NCBI GenBank assembly: GCA_963580455.1
Contig: OY756962.1
Location: 11,240,001-11,304,000, forward strand
Direction: 5' to 3'
From: Euonymus europaeus
Lineage: Eukaryota; Streptophyta; Magnoliopsida; Celastrales; Celastraceae
Length of the DNA: 64,000 nt
Shown here: positions 1-9,120 of the stretch, in pieces
Position numbering within the stretch: position 1 is the stretch's first letter
Layout: each line of letters begins with the position of its first letter
The notes under the pieces: model-generated
Database searches by the model: none
What the model was told of the DNA's origin: nothing
Seen by the model: only the letters and a program-made list of their open reading frames with translations
Translations under genes and position numbers: made by a program

Positions 1-181
1 TAAAAGCACCTCCATAGAGAGAGTTGAGCAACTTCGAACCATCGAAGTTCTCGATGTACACTTTTTATTGTTCTTCTATGTCATTTATTATGAGTATAAG
101 CTTCCTAGATTATTTCGATGCCAAATGACCAACTTTCTATGACAAATGGACAAACCCGTTAAAAGCACGTCCATAGAGAGA

Positions 182-341
182 GTTGAGCAACTTCGAACCA
201 TCAAAGTTGCTCGATGTACACTTTTTATTGTTCTTCTATGTCAAATATTATGAGTATAAGCTTCCTAGATTATTTCGATGCAAAATGACCAACTTTTTAT
301 GACAAATGGACAAACCCGTTAAAAGCTACTCCATAGACAGA
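182..341. repeat. Monomer class a (example)
   Basis: Representative of a common monomer class. Its marks are TTCGAACCATC near the start, GCTCGATGTACAC, the T5 tract, TCAAATATTATGAG rather than AAATTTTA, AAGCTTCCTAG, AAATGACCAAC in place of AAAACACCAAC, and AAACCCGTT. It is often followed by the end variant CTACTCCATAGACAG. The 9-bp dyad GAGCAACTT/AAGTTGCTC is intact. It is frequent in 1-24 kb and 54-64 kb, and I saw little or none of it in 25-42 kb. The class name is mine. Confidence 0.85.
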
Positions 342-661
342 GTTGAGCAAGTTCGAACCATAAAAGTTGTTCGTTGTACACTTTTTACGATTCTTCTATA
401 TCAAATTTTACGAGTATAAGCTTCCTGGATTATTTGGATGACAAAACACCAACTTTCTATGACTAATGGACAAAACAGCTAAAAGCTCTTCCTTAGAGAG
501 AGTTGAGCAACTTCGGACCATCAAAGTTCCTCGGTGTATACTTTAATTGTTCTTCTACGTCAAATGTTATCAGTAGAAGCTTCAAAGATTATTTCGATTC
601 CAAAAATACCAACTTTCTATGTCAAATGAACAAAATCGTTAAAAGCTCCTCCATAGAGAAA

Positions 662-821
662 GTTGAGCAACTTCGGACCAACAAAGTTGCTCGGGATACA
701 CTTTTTATTGTTCTTCTATGTCAAATTTTACGAGTATAAGCATCCTAGATTATTTCGATGACAAAACACCAACTTTCTACGATAAATGGACAAAACAGCT
801 AAAAGCTCCTCCTTAGAGAGA
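662..821. repeat. Monomer class d (example)
   Basis: Marked by GGACCAACAAAGTTGCTC followed by GGGATACAC, then TTTTACGAGTATAAGCATCC. The HindIII site is lost by a single T-to-A change (AAGCAT). It continues with GATGACAAAACACC, GATAAATGG and ACAAAACAGCT. The dyad is intact. This class usually follows class c. In 24-42 kb a related form, with CGAGGCTGCTCGGCG or CAAAGTTGCTCGGCG before GTACAC, takes its place and keeps AAGCAT. A second d form keeps AAGCTT and is followed by CAGCATC. Confidence 0.8.
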
Positions 822-968
822 GTTGAGCAACTTCGGACCATCAAAGTTCATCAGTGTACACTTTTATTGTTCTTCTACGTCAAATTTTATGAGTAGAAGC
901 TTCAAAGATTATTTCGATTCCAAAAACACCAACTTTCTATGTCAAATGGACAAAATCGTTAAAAGCTC

Positions 969-978
969 CTCTATAGAG
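969..978. other. CTCTATAGAG 10-bp palindrome (example)
   Basis: CTCTATAGAG is its own reverse complement. It arises in monomers ending CTCCTCTATAGAGAGA and is absent where the end reads CTCCATAGAG or CTCCTTAGAG. It recurs through the window and is especially frequent in 25-42 kb, where it lies just upstream of the dyad of the next monomer. No function is known to me. Confidence 0.75.
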
Positions 979-1464
979 AGAGTTGAACAACTTCGGACCA
1001 TCAAGGTTGCTCGGCGTACACTTTTTACTGTTCTCCTATGTCAAATTTTACGAGTATAAGCTTCCAAGACTATTTCGATGCCAAAACACCAACTTTTTAT
1101 CACAAATAGACAAAACCGTTAAAAGCTCATCCATAGAGAGAGTTGAGCAACTTCGGACCATCATAGTTTCTCGATGTACACTTTTTATTGTTCTCCTATG
1201 TCAAATATTATGAGTATAAGCTTCCTAGATTATTTCGATGCCAAATGACCAACTTTCTATGACAAATGGACAAACCCGTTAAAAGCTACTCCATAGACAG
1301 AGTTGACCAAGTTCAGACCATCAAAGTTTCTCGAGATACACTTTTTATTGTTCTTCTATGTCAAATTTTACTAGTATAAGCTTCCTAGATTATTTCGATG
1401 CCAAAACACCAACTTTTTACGACAAATGGACAAAACCGTTAAAAGCACTTCTATAGAGAGAGTT

Positions 1465-1492
1465 GAGCAACTTCGGACCATCAAAGTTGCTC
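1465..1492. other. Perfect 9-bp dyad in the monomer (example)
   Basis: GAGCAACTT at 1465-1473 and its exact reverse complement AAGTTGCTC at 1484-1492 flank a 10-bp spacer (CGGACCATCA). The same element recurs in every class a and d monomer and in other monomers with AAAGTTGCTC. It is reduced in classes c and e and lost in b and f. Short dyads are a known property of many centromeric satellites and could form cruciforms or bind a dimeric protein. Either role here is inference. Confidence 0.85.
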
Positions 1493-1621
1493 GGTGTACA
1501 CTTTTTATTGTACTTCTATGTCAAATTTTATGAGTATAAGCATCCTAGATTATTTCGATGACAAAACACCAACTTTCTATAATAAATTGACAAAATGGCT
1601 AAAAGCTCCTCCTTAGAGAGA

Positions 1622-1781
1622 GTTGAGCAACTTCGGACCATCAAAGTTCCTCGGTGTACACTTTTATTGTTCTTCTACGTCAAATTTTATGAGTAGAAGC
1701 TTCAAAGATTATTTTGATTCCAAAAACACCAACTTTCTATGTCAAATGGACAAAATCGTTAAAAGCTTCTCTATAGAGAGA
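1622..1781. repeat. Monomer class c (example)
   Basis: Marked by AAAGTTCCTCGGTGTACAC, a T4 tract (one T fewer than other classes), TTCTTCTACGTC, GAGTAGAAGCTTCAAAG, GATTCCAAAAACACC (one A more than other classes), and usually TATGTCAAATGGACAAAATCG. The lost T and gained A cancel, so the unit stays exactly 160 bp. One mismatch weakens the dyad (AAGTTCCTC against AAGTTGCTC). It is the dominant class from 24.3 to 42.2 kb and occurs at intervals elsewhere. Variants with CTTCCAAG or CTTCCAGG plus TTCAATTCC are sub-lineages found mainly in 11-24 kb. Confidence 0.85.
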
Positions 1782-1941
1782 GTTGAGCAACTTCGGACCA
1801 TCAAGGTTGCTCGGCGAACACTTTTTACTGTTCTTCTATGTCAAATTTTATGAGTATAAGCTTCCAAGACTATTTCGATGCCAAAACACCAACTTTTTAT
1901 CTCAAACAGACAAAACCGTTAAAAGCTCATCTATAGAGAGA
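1782..1941. repeat. Monomer class e (example)
   Basis: Marked by CATCAAGGTTGCTCGGCG, TTTTTACTGTTC, AAGCTTCCAAGACTATTTC and a TTTTTATCNCAAANAGAC segment in place of TTTCTATGACAAATGGAC. It normally sits between class c and class f. It recurs in 1-13.5 kb and again in 45.7-53.8 kb, and I did not see it in 25-42 kb. One substitution (AAG to AGG) shortens the dyad to 7 bp. Confidence 0.8.
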
Positions 1942-2101
1942 GTTGAGCAACTTCGGACCGTCATAGTTTATCGATGTACACTTTTTATTGTTCTCCTATG
2001 TCAAATATTATGAGTATAAGCTTCCTAGATTATTTCGATGACAAATGACCAACTTTCTATGACAAGTGGACAAACCCGTTAAAAGCTACTCCATAGACAG
2101 A
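1942..2101. repeat. Monomer class f (example)
   Basis: Marked by GTCATAGTTTATCGATG (or ATCATAGTTTCTCGATG), TTCTCCTATGTC in place of TTCTTCTATGTC, and AAATATTATGAG. The downstream dyad arm is destroyed (TAGTTTATC). It follows class e in the recurring order c-e-f-b in the first 13.5 kb. In the 46-54 kb block its counterpart has TTTGTATTG with CTCCTACGTC or TTTTTATTG with CTCTTATGTC. Confidence 0.8.
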
Positions 2102-2261
2102 GTTGAGCAAGTTCGGACCATAAAAGTTGTTCGATGTACACTTTTTACGATTCTTCTATGTCAAATTTTACGAGTATAAGCTTCCTAGATTATTTCGATG
2201 ACAAAACACCAACTTTCTATGACTAATGGACAAAACAGCTAAAAGCTCCTCCTTAGAGAGA
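2102..2261. repeat. Monomer class b (example)
   Basis: Marked by GAGCAAGTTCGGACCATAA, AAGTTGTTCGATG, TTTTTACGATTCTTC, TTTTACGAGTATAAGC, GATGACAAAACACC, GACTAATGG and ACAAAACAGCT. It is nearly always preceded by a monomer ending in CTACTCCATAGACAGA, so the two variants are linked across the unit boundary. The dyad is broken on both arms (GAGCAAGTT and AAGTTGTTC). The class is common in 1-24 kb and 47-64 kb. Confidence 0.82.
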
Positions 2262-2999
2262 GTTGAGCAACTTCGGACCATCAAAGTTCCTCGGTGTACA
2301 CTTTTATTGTTCTTGTACGTCAAATTTTATGAGTAGAAGCTTCCAAGATTATTTCGATTCCAAAAACACCAACTTTCTATGACAAATGAACAAAACCGTT
2401 AAAAGCTCCTCCATAGAGAGAGTTGAGCAACTTCGGACTAACAAAGTTGTTCGGGATACACTTTTTATTGTTCTTCTATGTCAAAGTTTATGAGTATAAG
2501 CTTCCTAGATTATTTCGATGCCAAAACAGCATCTTTCTATGACAAATGGACAAAACCGTTAAAAGCACCATCATAGAGAGAGTTGAGCAACTTCGAACCA
2601 TCAAAGTTGCTCGATGTACACTTTTTATTGTTCTTCTATGTCAAATATTCTGAGTATAAACTTCCAAGATTATTTCGATGGCAAATGACGAACTTTATAT
2701 GACAAATGGACAAACCCGTTAAAAGCACCTCCATAGAGAGAGTTGAGCAACTTCGAACCATCAAAGTTGCTCGATATACACTTTTTATTGTTCTTCTATG
2801 TCAAATATTATGAGTATAAGCTTCTTAGATTATTTCGATGCCAAATGACCAACTTTCTATGACAAATGGACAAAACCGTTAAAAGCTACTCCATAGACAG
2901 AGTTGAGCAAGTTCGGACCATAAAAGTTGTTCGATGTACACTTTTCACGATTCTTCTATGTCAAATTTTACGAGTATAAGTTTCCTAGATTATTTCGAT

Positions 3000-3858
3000 G
3001 ACAAAACACCAACTTTCTATGATAAATGGACAAAACAGCTAAAAGCTCCTCCTTAGAGAGAGTTGAGCAACTTCGGACCATCAAAGTTCATCAGTGTACA
3101 CTTTTATTGTTCTTCTACGTCAAATTTTATGAGTAGAAGCTTCAAAGATTATTTCGATTCCAAAAACACCAACTTTCTATGTCAAATGGACAAAATCGTT
3201 AAAAGCTCCTCTATAGAGATAGTTGAACAACTTCGGACCATCAAGGTTGCTCGGCGTACACTTTTTACTGTTCTTCTATGTCAAATTTTACGAGTATAAG
3301 CTTTCAAGACTATTTTGATGCCAAAACACCAACCTTTTATCACAAATAGACAAAACCGTTAAAAGCTCATCCATAGAGAGAGTTGAGCAACTTCGGACCA
3401 TCATAGTTTCTCGATGTACACTTTTTATTGTTCTCCTATGTCAAATATTATGATTATAAGCTTCCTAGATTATTTCGATGCCAATGACCAACTTTCTATG
3501 ACAAATGGACAAACCCGTTAAAAGCTACTCCATAGACGGAGTTGAGCAAGTTCGGAGCATCAAAGTTTCTCGAGATACACTTTTTATTGTTCTTCTATGT
3601 CAAATTTTACGAGTATAAGCTTCCTAGATTATTTCGATGCCAAAACACCAACTTTTTACGACAAATGGACAAAACCGTTAAAAGCTCTTCCATAGAAAGA
3701 GTTGAGCAACTTCGGACCATCAAAGTTGCTCGGTGTACACTTTTTATTGTACTTCTATGTCAAATTTTATGAGTATAAGGATCCTAGATTATTTCGATGA
3801 CAAAATACCAACTTTCTATGATAAATGGACAAAACAGTTAAAAGCTCCTCCTTAGAGA
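3000..3858. repeat. Copy 2 of the 2,240-bp-offset duplication
   Basis: Partner of 760-1,620. It carries its own 1-bp deletion in CCAATGACC near 3,481, where other copies read CCAAATGACC. That deletion is one of three that reduce the next HOR interval from 3,040 to 3,037 bp. The other two lie near 3,870 (CAACTCGG) and 3,907 (TTGTTTTCTACG). Confidence 0.7.
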
Positions 3859-5051
3859 GAGTTGAGCAACTCGGACCATCAAAGTTCATCAGTGTACACT
3901 TTTATTGTTTTCTACGTCAAATTTTATGAGTAGAAGCTTCAAAGATTATTTCGATTCCAAAAACACCAACTTTCTATGTCAAATGGACAAAATCGTTAAA
4001 AGCTCCTCTATAGAGAGAGTTGAACAACTTCGGACCATCAAGGTTGCTCGGCGTACACTTTTTACTGTTCTTCTATGTCAAATTTTACGAGTATAAGCTT
4101 TCAAGACTATTTCGATGCCAAAACACCAACCTTTTATCACAAATAGACAAAACCGTTAAAAGCTCATCCATAGTGAGAGTTGAGCAACTTCGGACCATCA
4201 TAGTTTCTCGATGTACACTTTTTATTGTTCTCCTATGTCAAATATTATGATTATAAGCTTCCTAGATTATTTCGATGCCAAATGACCAACTTTCTATGAC
4301 AAATGGACAAACCCGTTAAAAGCTACTCCATAGACAGACTTGAGCAAGTTCGGACCATCAAAGTTTCTCGAGATACACTTTTTATTGTTCTTCTATGTCA
4401 AATTTTATGAGTATAAGCTTCCTAGATTATTTCGATGCCAAAACACCAACTTTTTACGACAAATGGACAAAACCGTTAAAAGCTCTTCCATAGAAAGAGT
4501 TGAGCAACTTCGGACCATCAAAGTTGCTCGGTGTACACTTTTTATTGTACTTCTATGTCAAATTTTATGAGTATAAGGATCCTAGATTATTTCGATGACA
4601 AAACACCAACTTTCTATGATAAATGGACAAAACAGTTAAAAGCTCCTCCTTAGAGAGAGTTGAGCAACTTCGGACCATCAAAGTTCCTCGGTGTACACTT
4701 TTATTGTTCTTCAACGTCAAATTTTATGAGTAGAAGCTTTAAAGATTATTTTGATTCCAAAAACACCAACTTTCTATGTCAAATGGACATAATCGTTAAA
4801 AGCTCCTCTATAGAGAGAGTTGAGCAACTTCGGACCATCAAGGTTGCTCGGCGAACACTTTTTTCTGTTCTTCTATGTCAAATTTTACGAGTATAAGCTT
4901 CCAAGATTATTTTGATGCCAAAACACCAACTTTTTATCACAAACAGACAAAACCGTTAAAAGCTCATCCATAGAGAGAGTTGAGCAACTTCGGACCGTCA
5001 TAGTTTATCGATGTACACTTTTTATTGTTCTCCTATGTCAAATATTATGAG
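3590..5051. repeat. Copy 1 of a 3,359-bp-offset duplication
   Basis: About 1.46 kb matches 6,949-8,410. Diagnostic shared rarities are GACAGACTTGAGC at about 4,335/7,694, the 1-bp-shortened TTGTTTTCTACG at about 3,907/7,266, and AAGGATCCTAG. The offset is 21 monomers minus 1 bp. Few differences are visible, for example CATAGTGAGAG in this copy against CATAGAGAGAG. Confidence 0.8.
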
Positions 5052-6948
5052 TATAAGTTTCCTAGATTATTTCGATGCCAAATGACCAACTTTCTATGAC
5101 AAATGGACAAACCCGTTAAAAGCTACTCCATAGACAGAGTTGAGCAAGTTCGGACCATAAAAGTTATTCGATGTACACTTTTTACGATTCTTCTATGTCA
5201 AATTTTACGAGTATAAGCTTCCTAGATTATTTCGATGACAAAACACCAACTTTCTATGACTAATGGACAAAACAGCTAAAAGCTCCTCCTTAGAGAGAGT
5301 TGAGCAACTTCGGACCATCAAAGTTCCTCGGTGTACACTTTTATTGTTCTTCTACGTCAAATTTTATGAGTAGAAGCTTCCAAGATTATTTCGATTCCAA
5401 AAACACCAACTTTCTATGACAAATGAACAAAACCGTTAAAAGCTCCTCCATAGAGAGAGTTGAGCAACTTCGGACCAACAAAGTTGTTCGGGATACACTT
5501 TTTATTGTTCTTCTACGTCAAAGTTTATGAGTATAAGCTTCCTAGATTATTTCGATGCCAAAACAGCATCTTTCTATGACAAATGGACAAAACCGTTAAA
5601 AGCACTATCATAGAGAGAGTTGAGCAACTTCGAACCATCAAAGTTGCTCGATGGACATTTTTTTTTGTTCTTCTATGTCAAATATTCTGAGTATAAGCTT
5701 CCTAGATTATTTCGATGGCAAATGACGAACTTTCTATGACAAATGGACAAACCCGTTAAAAGCACCTCCATAGAGAGAGTTGAGCAACTTCGAACCATCA
5801 AAGTTGCTCGATATACACTTTTTATTGTTCTTCTATGTCAAATATTATGAGTATAAGCTTCTTAGATTATTTCGATGCCAAAACATGAACTTTCTTCGAC
5901 AAATAGACAAACCCGTTAAAAGCTACTCCATAGACAGAGTTGAGCAAGTTCGGACCATAAAAGTTGTTTGATTTACACTTTTCACGATTCTTCTATGTCA
6001 AATTTTACGAGTATAAGTTTCCTAGATTATTTCGATGACAAAACACCAACTTTCTATGACTAATGGACAAAACAGCTAAAAGCTCCTCCTTAGAGAGAGT
6101 TGAGCAACTTCGGACCATCAAAGTTCCTCGGTGTACACTTTTATTGTTCTTCTACGTCAAATTTTATGAGTAGAAGATTCAAAGATTATTTCGATTCCAA
6201 AAATACCAACTTTCTATGTCAGATGGACAAAATCGTTAAAAGCTCCTCCATAGAGAGAGTTGAGCAACTTCGGACCAACAAAGTTGCTCGGGATACACTT
6301 TTTATTGTTCTTCTATGTCAAATTTTACGAGTATAAGCATCCTAGATTATTTCGATGACAAAACACCAACTTTCTATGATAAATGGACAAAACAGCTAAA
6401 AGCTCCTCCTTAGAGAGAGTTGAGCAACTTCGGACCATCAAAGTTCATCAGTGTACACTTTTATTGTTCTTCAACGTCAAATTTTATGAGTAGAAGCTTC
6501 AAAGATTATTTCGATTCCAAAAACACCAACTTTCTATGTCAAATGGACAAAATCGTTAAAAGCTCCTCTATAGAGAGAGTTGAGCAACTTCGGACCATCA
6601 AGGTTGCTCGGCGAACACTTTTTTCTGTTCTTCTATGTCAAATTTTACGAGTATAAGCTTCCAAGATTATTTCGATGCCAAAACACCAACTTTTTATCAC
6701 AAACAGACAAAACCGTTAAAAGCTCATCCATAGAGAGAGTTGAGCAACTTCGGACCGTCATAGTTTATCGATGTACACTTTTTATTGTTCTCCTATGTCA
6801 AATATTATGAGTATAAGTTTCCTAGATTATTTCGATGCCAAATGACCAACTTTCTATGACAAATGGACAAACCCGTTAAAAGCTACTCCATAGACAGAGT
6901 TGAGCAAGTTCGGACCATAAAAGTTATTCGATGTACACTTTTTACGAT

Positions 6949-8410
6949 TCTTCTATGTCAAATTTTACGAGTATAAGCTTCCTAGATTATTTCGATGCCA
7001 AAACACCAACTTTTTACGACAAATGGACAAAACCGTTAAAAGCTCTTTCATAGAAAGAGTTGAGCAACTTCGGACCATCAAAGTTGCTCGGTGTACACTT
7101 TTTATTGTACTTCTATGTCAAATTTTATGAGTATAAGGATCCTAGATTATTTCGATGACAAAACACCAACTTTCTATGATAAATGGACAAAACAGTTAAA
7201 AGCTCCTCCTTAGAGAGAGTTGAGCAACTTCGGACCATCAAAGTTCATCAGTGTACACTTTTATTGTTTTCTACGTCAAATTTTATGAGTAGAAGCTTCA
7301 AAGATTATTTCGATTCCAAAAACACCAACTTTCTATGTCAAATGGACAAAATCGTTAAAAGCTCCTCTATAGAGAGAGTTGAACAACTTCGGACCATCAA
7401 GGTTGCTCGGCGTACACTTTTTACTGTTCTTCTATGTCAAATTTTACGAGTATAAGCTTTCAAGACTATTTTGATGCCAAAACACCAACCTTTTATCACA
7501 AATAGACAAAACCGTTAAAAGCTCATCCATAGAGAGAGTTGAGCAACTTCGGACCATCATAGTTTCTCGATGTACACTTTTTATTGTTCTCCTATGTCAA
7601 ATATTATGATTATAAGCTTCCTAGATTATTTCGATGCCAAATGACCAACTTTCTATGACAAATGGACAAACCCGTTAAAAGCTACTCCATAGACAGACTT
7701 GAGCAAGTTCGGACCATCAAAGTTTCTCGAGATACACTTTTTATTGTTCTTCTATGTCAAATTTTATGAGTATAAGCTTCCTAGATTATTTCGATGCCAA
7801 AACACCAACTTTTTACGACAAATGGACAAAACCGTTAAAAGCTCTTCCATAGAAAGAGTTGAGCAACTTCGGACCATCAAAGTTGCTCGGTGTACACTTT
7901 TTATTGTACTTCTATGTCAAATTTTATGAGTATAAGGATCCTAGATTATTTCGATGACAAAACACCAACTTTCTATGATAAATGGACAAAACAGTTAAAA
8001 GCTCCTCCTTAGAGAGAGTTGAGCAACTTCGGACCATCAAAGTTCCTCGGTGTACACTTTTATTGTTCTTCAACGTCAAATTTTATGAGTAGAAGCTTCA
8101 AAGATTATTTCGATTCCAAAAACACCAACTTTCTATGTCAAATGGACAAAATCGTTAAAAGCTCCTCTATAGAGAGAGTTGAGCAACTTCGGACCATCAA
8201 GGTTGCTCGGCGAACACTTTTTTCTGTTCTTCTATGTCAAATTTTACGAGTATAAGCTTCCAAGATTATTTCGATGCCAAAACACCAACTTTTTATCACA
8301 AACAGACAAAACCGTTAAAAGCTCATCCATAGAGAGAGTTGAGCAACTTCGGACCGTCATAGTTTATCGATGTACACTTTTTATTGTTCTCCTATGTCAA
8401 ATATTATGAG
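6949..8410. repeat. Copy 2 of the 3,359-bp-offset duplication
   Basis: Partner of 3,590-5,051. The match stops at about 8,410, inside a chimeric monomer, where similarity continues instead to 5,371 onward at an offset of 3,040 bp. Compared with the upstream copy, 319 bp are missing at that point. Confidence 0.8.
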
Positions 8411-8420
8411 TAGAAGCTTC
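8395..8420. other. Chimeric monomer at a 319-bp excision
   Basis: Left of about 8,410 the sequence follows 5,051 (AAATATTATGAGTA) and right of it follows 5,371 (GAGTAGAAGCTTCCAAG). The two parental sites share TTATGAGTA, so 319 bp (two monomers minus 1 bp) were lost by exchange within that short identity. Confidence 0.82.
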
Positions 8421-9120
8421 CAAGATTATTTCGATTCCAAAAACACCAACTTTCTATGACAAATGAACAAAACCGTTAAAAGCTCCTCCATAGAGAGAGT
8501 TGAGCAACTTCGGACCAACAAAGTTGTTCGGGATACACTTTTTATTGTTCTTCTATGTCAAAGTTTATGAGTATAAGCTTCCTAGATTATTTCGATGCCA
8601 AAACAGCATCTTTCTATGACAAATGGACAAAACCGTTAAAAGCACCATCATAGAGAGAGTTGAGCAACTTCGAACCATCAAAGTTGCTCGATGTACATTT
8701 TTTTTTGTTCTTCTATGTCAAATATTCTGAGTATAAGCTTCCTAGATTATTTCGATGGCAAATGACGAACTTTCTATGACAAATGGACAAACCCGTTAAA
8801 AGCACCTCCATAGAGAGAGTTGAGCAACTTCGAACCATCAAAGTTGCTCGATATACACTTTTTATTGTTCTTCTATGTCAAATATTATGAGTATAAGCTT
8901 CTTAGATTATTTCGATGCCAAATGACCAACTTTCTATGACAAATGGACAAACCCGTTAAAAGCTACTCCATAGACAGAGTTGAGCAAGTTCGGACCATAA
9001 AAGTTGTTCGATGTACACTTTTCACGATTCTTCTATGTCAAATTTTACGAGTATAAGTTTCCTAGATTATTTCGATGACAAAACACCAACTTTCTATGAC
9101 TAATGGACAAAACAGCTAAA
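8411..9120. repeat. Segment copied from 5,371-6,080 (offset 3,040 bp)
   Basis: It matches 5,371-6,080 at exactly 19 monomers. The shared run of nine T in ACATTTTTTTTTG (about 5,655 and 8,696) is a strong private mark. Near 5,878 and 8,918 the copies differ in a cluster (AAACATGAACTTTCTTCG against AAATGACCAACTTTCTATG), which looks like local gene conversion from another monomer. Confidence 0.72.

Larger units (their letters stand above)
760..1620. repeat. Copy 1 of a 2,240-bp-offset (14-monomer) duplication
   Basis: This segment matches 3,000-3,858 at an offset of 2,240 bp, falling to 2,239 after a 1-bp loss near 3,484. Shared marks include GTTCATCAGTG near 847/3,087 and the rare TTGTACTTCTATG near 1,508/3,747. 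The offset is exactly 14 monomers. Differences of a few percent suggest an older event than the duplications at 14-24 kb. Confidence 0.75.

Noticed and set aside
1465..1500. Possible CENP-B box (TTCG followed by a spaced CGGG)
   Set aside because: TTCGGACCATCAAAG lacks the A-NN-CGGG part at the required spacing on either strand. Some d monomers contain CTCGGGATAC, but the distance from TTCG is wrong.
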